Notes: a model not told the origin generated them from the letters alone. Positions 1-5,525 are shown, counted from the first letter of the stretch. The stretch: DNA of 10,973 nt from RGIG5579 sp045601445 (GCA_045601445.1 JAZRZQ010000153.1:1-10973), one strand, 5' to 3'. Program-made: numbers and translations.

Positions 1-108
1 ATTTTCAAGGAAGATGTCATAGTACCGCTTATTGTATTTTTTACATATATTGTTTTGAGAATTCTATATTTGATTGTTTCAACACGAGATTTAGCTCAAG
101 AACAATAA
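1..108 (+). CDS. C-terminal end of a membrane protein (partial, 5' end off window)
   Basis: Frame 1 is open from the first base to a TAA at 106-108, giving 35 residues. The fragment has a short acidic/basic start (residues 3-5 are K-E-D), then about 21 mostly hydrophobic residues (6-26, V, I, L, F and Y, broken by one Pro, one Thr and one Arg), then a polar tail with two charged pairs ending in Q-E-Q. This pattern fits a last transmembrane helix with a short cytoplasmic tail. A strong hairpin terminator begins 27 nt after the stop, as expected at the end of a gene. The composition is AT-rich, more so than most of the window. No family can be recognised from so short a piece. A chance open stretch of 36 codons is possible, so confidence is moderate. 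Confidence 0.5.
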   Translation: MFKEDVIVPLIVFFTYIVLRILYLIVSTRDLAQEQ

Positions 109-134
109 GGCATCTTTTTTTGTCAACACGTCTC

Positions 135-170
135 AAAAAATTATGAAAGCATCAGCTTTCGGAATTTTTT
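135..170 (+). terminator. Rho-independent terminator, possibly bidirectional
   Basis: AAAAAATT (135-142) pairs with AATTTTTT (163-170), and inside it GAAAGC (145-150) pairs with GCTTTC (155-160) around an ATCA loop. The stem is 14 bp with a small internal loop, and the downstream arm supplies the U-tract. The A-tract on the upstream arm means it could also work on the minus strand. It lies 27 nt after the partial membrane-protein gene and is its likely terminator. Confidence 0.7.
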
Positions 171-344
171 CATTTGTGTCCGCAGGACACAACATCATTT
201 GCGTGCTTGCGCGCAACATCATTTGACCGAAGGTCAACATCATTCCGCCGCAGGCGGACACAAATGAACGAGGTTGCACTTCGTGCAAATGATGTGCTTC
301 GCAATGATGTGGGCTTGCGCCCAATGATGTTGCGCTTCGCGCAA
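171..344. repeat. Hairpin array 1 (AACATCATT / AATGATGT spacers)
   Basis: This non-coding block is a run of short hairpins with 3-5 nt loops, separated by an almost constant word. Stems seen: GTGTCC/GGACAC (176-190), TTGCGTG with CGCGCAA including one G-T pair (199-216), TTGACC/GGTCAA (223-237), CCGCC/GGCGG (245-257), TTGCAC/GTGCAA (274-288), TGC/GCA (295-303), TGGGC/GCCCA (310-323) and TTGCGC/GCGCAA (330-344). The left half has AACATCATT three times (191, 215, 236) and the right half has its reverse complement AATGATGT three times (288, 303, 323), so the whole array is also an inverted repeat. In addition a 13-bp perfect inverted repeat joins 171-183 to 254-266. Loops are mostly GCA, GAA or TTC. 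ORFs through the block on either strand only translate the repeat and are not genes. The architecture resembles mosaic REP/BIME-type elements, but I recognise no named family. Confidence 0.85.
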
Positions 345-352
345 ACGGATTT

Positions 353-384
353 CCCCCGCCTTTTTGATAACCCCCGCCTTTTTG
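353..384. repeat. 18-bp-period tandem direct repeat
   Basis: CCCCCGCCTTTTTG occurs at 353-366 and again at 371-384 with only GATAA-type spacing between, a period of 18 bp. It sits between hairpin array 1 and the promoter of the beta-helix gene. Two copies only; no function can be assigned. Confidence 0.7.
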
Positions 385-394
385 CCGTCCGGGA

Positions 395-423
395 TTGAAA
401 AATATCAGAAAGTGTGCTATCAT
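395..423 (+). promoter_or_regulatory. Sigma-A-type promoter of the beta-helix gene
   Basis: TTGAAA (395-400) and TATCAT (418-423) are 17 nt apart and each matches five of six consensus bases. A TG dinucleotide at 415-416 gives an extended -10 element. Transcription would start near 430, leaving a leader of about 40 nt before the ATG at 469. Confidence 0.65.
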
Positions 424-468
424 AATTTATTATACGGTAGAATGCTACGTAGAGTTAAGGAGAAAGTT

Positions 469-1569
469 ATGAGCAACTTTGGAATCAACGTTTTTGATTT
501 TGGTGCCAAGGGCGACGGGATCACAGACGATACTGCCGCGATTCAAGCCGCGATCAATTACACCGCTGAACGCGGTGGTGGAAAGATTCTTTTTCCCTAC
601 ACGAAGGGGGGATACCGAATCGCATCGCCTGCAATCGAGGAATACAATGGCAAGCCCTTGCGCGCACAGCTTATGATTCCTCCCGGAAGCGCCAATATTA
701 TGCTTGAAGGTGAAATGCCCTGCAAGATGCTCAATGCGTATATCGTGAGAAAGCTTGACTCGGTTAAGAGCAATTTTACCCCCACGAGATTTGCAGAATA
801 TTTGGATGCCCCTCTCGGATCGTGTAATACACGCATTTTTTCGGATTGGGATGCACCCGAGGAGCACGACGGAACAGCTCGACCTTACGCGATCATTGCA
901 GCGCCCGAAGGAACATCCTGCAAAGGAAAATTCAGTGCTTTTATGTTCTCCGTTTCCAACCTCGATTTCCGCGTTCCGATGCGTCATGATAAAATGTATC
1001 CGACACAGTCAGCAGTAAACCTTCAAAACGTAAGTCGTGTCCACGTATCTGACAGCCAGTTTTCTCTATCGGAAAACGTGGGTGATACCGTTCTCGGAAA
1101 GGAGCTTTTGCATAACCCGTGCCATACGGCGGGACTGATTCTTTCCGGCGACCAAAACGACAATAACGTTATCAGAAACGTTGCTGTCCAAGGTTTTCGC
1201 TACGGTATTGTGGCAGGTGAGCACGTAGTTGCCGATTATCTTTATATCCATAACTGTGAGGAAGGACTCACGTTTCATGATTGTTCTCACTTGTCGATTA
1301 TCAATCATATCGTCGCCCAACACAATACGGTAATTCTTTCGACAACCGATATGGATCTTTTTGGCATGCCGAAAGGTCCTTGCAACGTAGAAATCGGAAC
1401 CGTCAATTTTGAGTGCGGAACGGGATTGTCGCCCACGATTTCACAACTCGAATACGGTGTTCGAGACGTTGACGGAAGGTTGCACGGCACACTAAAATGG
1501 TATAAGCCTTGGGGGAAACAGGAATTCCCCGCGATATGCACGGATCAGTTTGTGATTGAGCATTTTTAA
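469..1569 (+). CDS. Pectate-lyase-superfamily right-handed beta-helix protein
   Basis: The 366-residue product begins with the hallmark of the Pectate_lyase_3 family (PF12708, also found in glycoside hydrolase family 28, rhamnogalacturonase-like enzymes, epimerases and phage tailspikes): VFDFGAKGDG at residues 8-17 followed by TDDTAAIQAAI at 19-29 and a GGG turn at 36-38. The rest is rich in Asn, Val, Ile and His in short strand-like units, as expected of a parallel beta-helix (for example around residues 215-310). No signal peptide or transmembrane segment is visible, so it probably acts inside the cell or is released by lysis. The ATG at 469 is chosen because AAGGAG (457-462) lies 6 nt before it; the longer reading frame from 364 runs through the promoter. 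The gene is alone, bracketed by two hairpin arrays. The family is well supported; substrate and even hydrolase versus lyase are not. Confidence 0.85.
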   Translation: MSNFGINVFDFGAKGDGITDDTAAIQAAINYTAERGGGKILFPYTKGGYRIASPAIEEYNGKPLRAQLMIPPGSANIMLEGEMPCKMLNAYIVRKLDSVKSNFTPTRFAEYLDAPLGSCNTRIFSDWDAPEEHDGTARPYAIIAAPEGTSCKGKFSAFMFSVSNLDFRVPMRHDKMYPTQSAVNLQNVSRVHVSDSQFSLSENVGDTVLGKELLHNPCHTAGLILSGDQNDNNVIRNVAVQGFRYGIVAGEHVVADYLYIHNCEEGLTFHDCSHLSIINHIVAQHNTVILSTTDMDLFGMPKGPCNVEIGTVNFECGTGLSPTISQLEYGVRDVDGRLHGTLKWYKPWGKQEFPAICTDQFVIEHF

Positions 1570-1586
1570 CGGTTGGCATTTTTTAT

Positions 1587-1746
1587 CCAAGCCGCAGGCT
1601 TGGCATATCATCGCCGCGCGAAGTGCGGTGCATATCATCAAGGGCGGCAAGCCGCCCTTGTATCTCATCACGCTTTAGCGTGCATCTTACATGCGGTTTG
1701 ATGAGATACAATGCTTCGCATTGATGATATACACGCCTTTGGCGTG
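1587..1746. repeat. Hairpin array 2 (CATATCATC / TATCTCATCA spacers)
   Basis: Starting 17 nt after the beta-helix stop codon, this block holds six clear hairpins: CCAAGCC/GGCTTGG (1587-1603), a G-T-containing CGCCGCGC/GTGCGGTG stem (1612-1630), CAAGGGCGG/CCGCCCTTG (1639-1660), CACGC/GCGTG (1669-1682), CAATGC/GCATTG (1709-1723) and CACGCC/GGCGTG (1732-1746). Spacers in the left part are CATATCATC (twice) and TATCTCATCA; the right part has the reverse complements TGATGAGATA (1699-1708) and GATGATATAC (1723-1732). As in array 1, the spacer orientation flips near the centre so that the whole array can also fold on itself. The GCA, GAA and TTC loops and the ATCATC core link it to array 1. No ORF of note crosses it. 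It fills most of the 333-bp gap between genes. Confidence 0.85.
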
Positions 1747-1791
1747 ATTGGGACGCGAATCGTTCTCAACCTCTTGCCACACTTCCCCGTA

Positions 1792-1829
1792 TTGATTTAT
1801 TGCCGCTTCTGCGCTATCATTGAATCAAT
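1792..1829 (+). promoter_or_regulatory. Promoter of the M20 amidohydrolase gene, with palindrome at the start site
   Basis: TTGATT (1792-1797) and TATCAT (1815-1820) are 17 nt apart. The -10 box and its preceding GC are the same as in the beta-helix promoter (GCTATCAT). The palindrome ATTGA-A-TCAAT (1819-1829) overlaps the end of the -10 box and the expected start site near 1827, where a repressor could bind; this is a guess. The leader would be about 75 nt. Confidence 0.5.
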
Positions 1830-1902
1830 CAAGAGATAAGCTTTGCCACTGCAAACAGATTCATTGATGCAGAAGAAACACTCGCAAGAAAGGATGGCTT
1901 TT

Positions 1903-3240
1903 ATGAGTGATTACGCTAAATTTGTTGAAAAGCACCGTGGTTTGATTCTGGATTCCCTTGAATATATCTGGAAGAATCCCGAAACCGGGTACAGAGAGTG
2001 GAAGACCCATCGCTATATGGAAGAAGTCTTTGTAAAGCTCGGCTATCAGCTTACTTTAGCAGGGAATATCCCCGGCTTTACTGCCGAGATTGATACGGGC
2101 AAAGAAGGCCCTACCGTTGCGGTTTTCGGTGAAATGGATGCATTGATCTGTCCCACACACCCCGCAGCAGATCGCGAGACAGGCGCGGTACACTCCTGCG
2201 GTCACTGTGCCCAGGCGGCGGCGCTGATCGGTCTTGCGGCCGCACTCAAGGAAGAGGGCGCGCTGAACGGTATGTGCGGTAAAATAAGACTCGTGGCAGT
2301 ACCCGCAGAGGAACTGATTGAGATAGAGTATCGTGAGCAACTGCGCAAGCAGGGAATCATCAAATACCTTGGCGGTAAGCCTGAGTTTATGTGGCGAGGT
2401 CTTTTGGATGGTGTGGATCTCGCGTTTATGATTCATACCGCCGGCGGAAAAAAGCCGGAATTCGGCATCATTCGCGGATCTAACGGTTGCATTGCCAAAA
2501 CAATGACCTTTGAGGGCGTTGCATCGCATGCAGGCGGCGCGCCGCATAAGGGCGTAAATGCGCTATATGCTGCCAACCTTGCGCTGAATGCCGCGAATGC
2601 TCTGCGTGAAACCTTTACGGACGATCAACATATCCGTTTTCATCCGATTATTACCCGCGGCGGTGCTGCGGTTAACGCGATTCCCGAAACGGCAATTATG
2701 GAAAGCTATATTCGCGGTGCGTCTATGCAGGGAATTGTAAAGGTTAATAAAAAAATCAACCGAGCTATGGCGGCTTCGGCGGCAGCGATTGGCGCGAAAC
2801 TGCATTTGCGCGATATTCCGGGTTATTGGATACGGCAGTACCCCGAGGATTTCCGCTTGGCCTTTGAGGAAGCGGCAAAACAGGTGATTGATAACGTAAA
2901 GCTTACCGGCGGGTGGAGCACAGGCTGCTCGGATATGGGAGACGTTGGCGCTGTTATGCCGACGATCCATCCGTACGTCAGCGGTGCTGCAGGCGCTGCG
3001 CACGGTAATGATTTCTATATCATCGACGGCGAAACCGCCTGCGTGAAGTCTGCCGAGGCACAGCTTGTGCTTTTGTCGGTGCTTTTAAAGGATCATGCGA
3101 AAAGAGCAAACGATATTATCGCAAACTATAAGCCGGAGTTTGCTTCCATGCAGGAATACTTCGACTTTGTCGACAAGCTCAACATTGATGATGACGTTGT
3201 TACATACGACGGCGAAGACAAGGTCATTTTAAAGTATTAA
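1903..3240 (+). CDS. M20-family metallo-amidohydrolase (AbgB/ACY1L2-like)
   Basis: The 445-residue product is a full-length M20 family amidase/peptidase, a cytoplasmic two-metal enzyme that hydrolyses amide bonds of N-acylated or p-aminobenzoyl amino acids. Visible signatures: GEMDAL (76-81), HSCGH (97-101, with Cys where the aminoacylase/AbgB branch has a metal-binding Cys), the PAEE catalytic/metal glutamates (134-137), HTAGG (178-182), the SHAGG start of the dimerisation domain (208-212), SDMGDV (343-348) and the final metal His in AHGND (366-370). There is no signal peptide. ATG 1903 is preferred: AGGA at 1891-1894 is 8 nt upstream, while an in-frame ATG at 1894 overlaps that site and a TTG at 1843 has no site. 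It has its own promoter and lies after hairpin array 2. The exact substrate cannot be read from the sequence; a gene symbol is not justified. Confidence 0.9.
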   Translation: MSDYAKFVEKHRGLILDSLEYIWKNPETGYREWKTHRYMEEVFVKLGYQLTLAGNIPGFTAEIDTGKEGPTVAVFGEMDALICPTHPAADRETGAVHSCGHCAQAAALIGLAAALKEEGALNGMCGKIRLVAVPAEELIEIEYREQLRKQGIIKYLGGKPEFMWRGLLDGVDLAFMIHTAGGKKPEFGIIRGSNGCIAKTMTFEGVASHAGGAPHKGVNALYAANLALNAANALRETFTDDQHIRFHPIITRGGAAVNAIPETAIMESYIRGASMQGIVKVNKKINRAMAASAAAIGAKLHLRDIPGYWIRQYPEDFRLAFEEAAKQVIDNVKLTGGWSTGCSDMGDVGAVMPTIHPYVSGAAGAAHGNDFYIIDGETACVKSAEAQLVLLSVLLKDHAKRANDIIANYKPEFASMQEYFDFVDKLNIDDDVVTYDGEDKVILKY

Positions 3241-3285
3241 TAAACGCTTTGCGTGGTTTCCCGATCTATTTTTTTGCTAAAACGG

Positions 3286-3325
3286 GCCGTTTCGTGGCAT
3301 CCTAACCAAAAAAGCCACGAAAGGC
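3286..3325 (+). promoter_or_regulatory. Inverted repeat covering the ribosome binding site of the YitT gene
   Basis: GCC-(G)-TTTCGTGGC (3286-3298) pairs with GCCACGAAA-GGC (3314-3325), giving 12 bp with one bulged G and a 15-nt loop that contains AACCAAAAAA. The right arm contains AAAGG, the only plausible ribosome binding site of the gene starting at 3336. In RNA the hairpin would hide that site. There is no U-tract after it, so it is not a normal terminator. It could be translational control or a DNA-level operator. I see no convincing -35/-10 pair in this gap, only an isolated TGCTAAAAC (3275-3283). Confidence 0.45.
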
Positions 3326-3335
3326 GGTTTTGAAC

Positions 3336-4169
3336 ATGAAACGGGCGCTTCGGGACGGGGCTTTCATCCTCCTCGGTTCTTTTTTCCTCGCGGTGGGGCT
3401 GAACGTATTTTTCGTTCCCTTTCGATTCTCGTCGGGCGGGATCGGGACGGTCGGCGTCATTTTGCTGTCCTTTTTCGGCATTCCGCTCTCGGTGACGAGT
3501 CTGGTCGCCAACGCGGTGTTGATCGGCCTTGGCTACCGACTTCTCCCAAAAGACCTGATCGTGAAAACGGGTCTCGGCATTTTGCTTCTTTCTCTGTTTT
3601 TGGAATGGACGGCGCACTTCCCCGCTTTTTACGAGGACTCTTTTTTGGCCATGGCCATCGGCGGCGTTCTGGACGGGATCGGAATGGGGCTTGTCCTAAA
3701 GGCAAACGCTTCGACGGGCGGCATTGATTTTTGCGCCTTCCTTGTGAAAAAGCGTCTGCCGCAGATTTCCATGCCGAACTTTATTTTCACCGTCAACAGC
3801 GTGCTGTTGCTGTTCTCGGGCTTTTTATATCAAAGCTATGCGATCGCTTTTTACTCCATCATCGCGATGTTTCTTTCTTCCCGCATCACCGATGCGATGC
3901 TCGCTGTCGGGGAGCGTGCCAAGGCCATTGAGATCCTGTCGGACAACGTTGAGAGGATCAAAGAGATGATCTTGAACGACTTCGGCCGAGGCGCGACGGA
4001 GATCTATGCCAAGGGTGCTTTTTCCTCTCGGGAGAAAAAGCTGCTTTTGTGTGTGGCCAAGCCCAAGGAAGTGTCGCGCATCGTTCAAGCGGTCAAGGCC
4101 ATTGACCGGTCTGCCTTTCTGATGATCTCGGACGTTCACGAGGTATGGGGAGAGGGATTTAAAATGTGA
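3336..4169 (+). CDS. YitT family membrane protein (YitT_membrane + DUF2179)
   Basis: The 277-residue product matches the YitT family throughout. Residues 1-200 form the multi-pass membrane domain with hydrophobic segments near 8-28, 34-48, 52-70, 76-92, 103-122, 148-164 and 168-182. It includes the Gly-rich segment after the first helix (SSGGIGTVG, 32-40) and the ASTGGIDF motif (125-132), the family's STGG-type signature. Residues 205-277 are the soluble DUF2179 domain, with an EIYAKGAFSS segment (222-231) and the VHEVWGEGF ending (267-275). The molecular role of YitT proteins is not established; a transport role is often assumed. The start at 3336 follows AAAGG within an inverted repeat; a TTG two codons earlier is less likely. 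The stop is 18 nt before the next gene, so the two are probably co-transcribed. Confidence 0.93.
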   Translation: MKRALRDGAFILLGSFFLAVGLNVFFVPFRFSSGGIGTVGVILLSFFGIPLSVTSLVANAVLIGLGYRLLPKDLIVKTGLGILLLSLFLEWTAHFPAFYEDSFLAMAIGGVLDGIGMGLVLKANASTGGIDFCAFLVKKRLPQISMPNFIFTVNSVLLLFSGFLYQSYAIAFYSIIAMFLSSRITDAMLAVGERAKAIEILSDNVERIKEMILNDFGRGATEIYAKGAFSSREKKLLLCVAKPKEVSRIVQAVKAIDRSAFLMISDVHEVWGEGFKM

Positions 4170-4187
4170 CCAAACAAGGAGATTTCT

Positions 4188-4964
4188 ATGAAACGCTTCG
4201 TATTTACGGTGGACGACAACGTCCGTTTTCTGCGTGAGTTGACCGAAGGGAGCTTCGAGCACCCGTGGGAGCATCCCTATTTGAAGGTCTATCACACCCT
4301 TCACCGTCGCTACGGCTTGAAGGTACAGCTCAATTTGTTTTACCGCGAAAACGAATTTTCCCTCGATCAGGTGACACCGCGATACCGTCGGGATTTTGAG
4401 GAGAACGCCGATTGGCTGAAATTTTCCTTCCATTCCGAGCTGGAGAATCGCCGTCCTTACGAGTTTTCGGGCTACGACGAGGTGTTTGCGGCCTGCTCGG
4501 CCGTTCACCGCGAGATCCTTCGCTTTGCGGGCGCGGCATCCTTAGCCGAGACGACGACGATCCACTACTGTCGGACAAGCTCGGTGGGGCTTTGCGCGCT
4601 GCGGGACTGCGGCGTGCGGGGACTGCTCGGCCTCTTCGGGACAAAGGAAGAACCGAGAAGCTCCTACAACCTTTCCCTCGAGGCGGCAGAACGGCTTCGC
4701 GAGGGGGAGATCCTTTCGCAGGACGGTCTTTTCTTTGCCTCGATTGATCTGATCCTGAACCGATGCAAGAAGGAAGAGACTGTGCCGCGCTTGCGGGAGC
4801 TTTTGGGGCGGGATTCGATCCGTATGATGATCCACGAGCAGTATTTTTACCCCGATTACCCCCGCTATCAGCCCGATTTTGCGCAAAAAACAGAAGCCGC
4901 CGTTGCCTTTTTATCGGAAAACGGCTATCAAAGCATCTTTTTGGAAGAAGAGGCAAGGGCTTGA
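4188..4964 (+). CDS. Divergent polysaccharide-deacetylase-like protein
   Basis: The 258-residue soluble protein starts with a beta-strand and paired aspartates, FVFTVDDN (4-11), which look like the first metal-binding/catalytic motif of the NodB/CE4 and glycoside hydrolase/deacetylase superfamily. Other likely active-site positions are the FSFHSE segment (79-84, His82), TTIHYCRTS (123-131, His126) and MMIHEQYF (213-220, His216), all at strand ends, as expected of a beta/alpha barrel with a metal site. The classical HSxxH motif of chitooligosaccharide deacetylases is absent, so the substrate is unknown and activity is not certain. There is no signal peptide. The start is clear: AAGGAG (4176-4181) lies 6 nt before the ATG. 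It follows the YitT gene by 18 nt, in a likely two-gene operon. No convincing terminator follows. The superfamily assignment is from motif reading only. Confidence 0.7.
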   Translation: MKRFVFTVDDNVRFLRELTEGSFEHPWEHPYLKVYHTLHRRYGLKVQLNLFYRENEFSLDQVTPRYRRDFEENADWLKFSFHSELENRRPYEFSGYDEVFAACSAVHREILRFAGAASLAETTTIHYCRTSSVGLCALRDCGVRGLLGLFGTKEEPRSSYNLSLEAAERLREGEILSQDGLFFASIDLILNRCKKEETVPRLRELLGRDSIRMMIHEQYFYPDYPRYQPDFAQKTEAAVAFLSENGYQSIFLEEEARA

Positions 4965-4999
4965 CGTATATCAAAAGCCATCAACGATCGTCAGTTGCT

Positions 5000-5071
5000 T
5001 TATTCTATCTGTGTCTCTTCGGCATCTTCTTTGTTGTCAATCGAAAGCAAAATCACGGTCAGCGGTTTCAT
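5000..5071 (-). CDS. Candidate 23-residue peptide (small ORF)
   Basis: On the minus strand an ATG at 5071 is preceded by a strong GAGGGGGG ribosome binding site (5075-5082, 3 nt spacer, so somewhat close) and runs for 23 codons to a TAA at 5000-5002. The peptide has a hydrophobic start (KPLTVILLSI) and an acidic, polar end (DNKEDAEETQIE), and its codons look like those of the neighbouring genes. It lies antisense in the 220-bp gap between the deacetylase-like gene and the regulator gene and is divergent from the latter. A possible promoter is TAGACT and TAAAAT, 17 nt apart on the minus strand (-10 at 5119-5124), overlapping the regulator's -35. An ORF this short can arise by chance; no known family was recognised. 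Confidence 0.3.
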   Translation of the reverse strand: MKPLTVILLSIDNKEDAEETQIE

Positions 5072-5089
5072 ATTCCCCCCTCATTATTC

Positions 5090-5118
5090 GGAGTTATTTC
5101 AACTCTCTTTCAACTCCA
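5090..5118. promoter_or_regulatory. Candidate operator: repeated TTTCAACTC boxes
   Basis: TTTCAACTC occurs at 5097-5105 and 5108-5116, exactly 11 bp (one helical turn) apart. GGAGTT (5090-5095) is the reverse complement of AACTCC (5112-5117). The boxes lie just upstream of the promoter of a ribbon-helix-helix protein, and such proteins bind tandem or inverted short sites and often repress themselves. This is a positional inference. Confidence 0.4.
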
Positions 5119-5120
5119 AT

Positions 5121-5151
5121 TTTACATCAAAGTTTCAAAAAAGTCTATAAT
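5121..5151 (+). promoter_or_regulatory. Promoter of the ribbon-helix-helix gene
   Basis: TTTACA (5121-5126, five of six) and a perfect TATAAT (5146-5151) are 19 nt apart. The spacer is longer than ideal. Transcription would start near 5158, leaving about 27 nt to the ATG at 5185. Confidence 0.55.
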
Positions 5152-5184
5152 AAATTCAAAAGAAATCTATTATGGAGTTGTTTT

Positions 5185-5373
5185 ATGAAACAAGAGCGGC
5201 ATTTCGGATTGAGAATTGAGGACAGCTTGCTGCGGAAATTCCGATACGTGTGTGAATATGACGGGCGTTCTGCAAACGGAAAGATTCTGTATATGATCCG
5301 CGCCTGTGTCGCGGAATTTGAAAAAACCTACGGGCCGATCGAGCTGGACGGTGAAAAACAGGAAAAAGACTGA
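5185..5373 (+). CDS. Small Arc-like ribbon-helix-helix DNA-binding protein
   Basis: The 62-residue product has the layout of the Arc/MetJ ribbon-helix-helix fold: a short strand, RHFGLRIED (5-13), which would form the DNA-contacting ribbon; helix A (about 13-25); a turn with the typical GRSANGKI segment (27-34); and helix B (about 30-49, ILYMIRACVAEFEKTYG). The tail is charged and probably disordered. Such proteins act as dimers, usually as local transcriptional regulators. The ATG at 5185 has GGAG at 5174-5177, 7 nt upstream, and sits behind a recognisable promoter; the longer upstream reading frame is not coding. The gene is monocistronic, with its stop codon inside its own terminator hairpin. 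The target is unknown, but the repeated TTTCAACTC boxes upstream suggest self-control. Confidence 0.8.
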   Translation: MKQERHFGLRIEDSLLRKFRYVCEYDGRSANGKILYMIRACVAEFEKTYGPIELDGEKQEKD

Positions 5374-5400
5374 TCTTTTCAGTCTTTTTCCTTTTCTTTT
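5361..5400 (+). terminator. Rho-independent terminator of the ribbon-helix-helix gene
   Basis: GGAAAAAGACTGA (5361-5373) and TCAGTCTTTTTCC (5379-5391) form a perfect 13-bp stem around TCTTT, followed by CTTTTCTTTT. The stop codon TGA (5371-5373) is inside the left arm. Confidence 0.85.
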
Positions 5401-5411
5401 GGCACTTTTGC

Positions 5412-5440
5412 TTGCTTTTCGGGAAAAAATTTGCTACCAT
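5412..5440 (+). promoter_or_regulatory. Probable promoter of the GH127-PHP operon
   Basis: TTGCTT (5412-5417) and TACCAT (5435-5440) are 17 nt apart, with a TG at 5432-5433 giving an extended -10. Both hexamers are only four of six. The string TGCTACCAT is repeated at 5461-5469 in the leader. The leader would be about 80 nt. Confidence 0.45.
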
Positions 5441-5525
5441 TAAACCAGTGCATCACGATATGCTACCATGCCGAAGATCAAATGCCGTCTTTTCGACGAA
5501 AAAACAATCGGATCGGAGAATCAAT

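Noticed and set aside
171..344. CRISPR array
   Set aside because: Repeats are only 8-9 bp, spacers are palindromic hairpins of uneven length, and the repeat word flips orientation halfway. No cas gene is in the window.
133..423. 96-codon minus-strand and 74-codon plus-strand open frames across hairpin array 1
   Set aside because: They only translate the repeat words (for example repeated Met-Met-Leu), have no suitable ribosome binding site and cross a terminator or promoter.
364..468. Upstream extension of the beta-helix gene from a TTG at 364
   Set aside because: It would run through the tandem repeat and the promoter; the ATG at 469 has an ideal ribosome binding site and starts just before the family motif.
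171..1746. Integron cassette with attC sites
   Set aside because: The gene between structured arrays recalls one, but there are no recognisable attC core sites (such as GTTRRRY) and each array has many hairpins rather than one imperfect palindrome.
3241..3285. Terminator after the M20 gene
   Set aside because: Only a 4-bp ACGC/GCGT hairpin (3244-3254) and a separate T-run are seen; not enough for a Rho-independent terminator.
4965..5184. Plus-strand frames reading through the gap before the ribbon-helix-helix gene
   Set aside because: No ribosome binding site, and they cover the regulator's promoter; composition is not coding-like.
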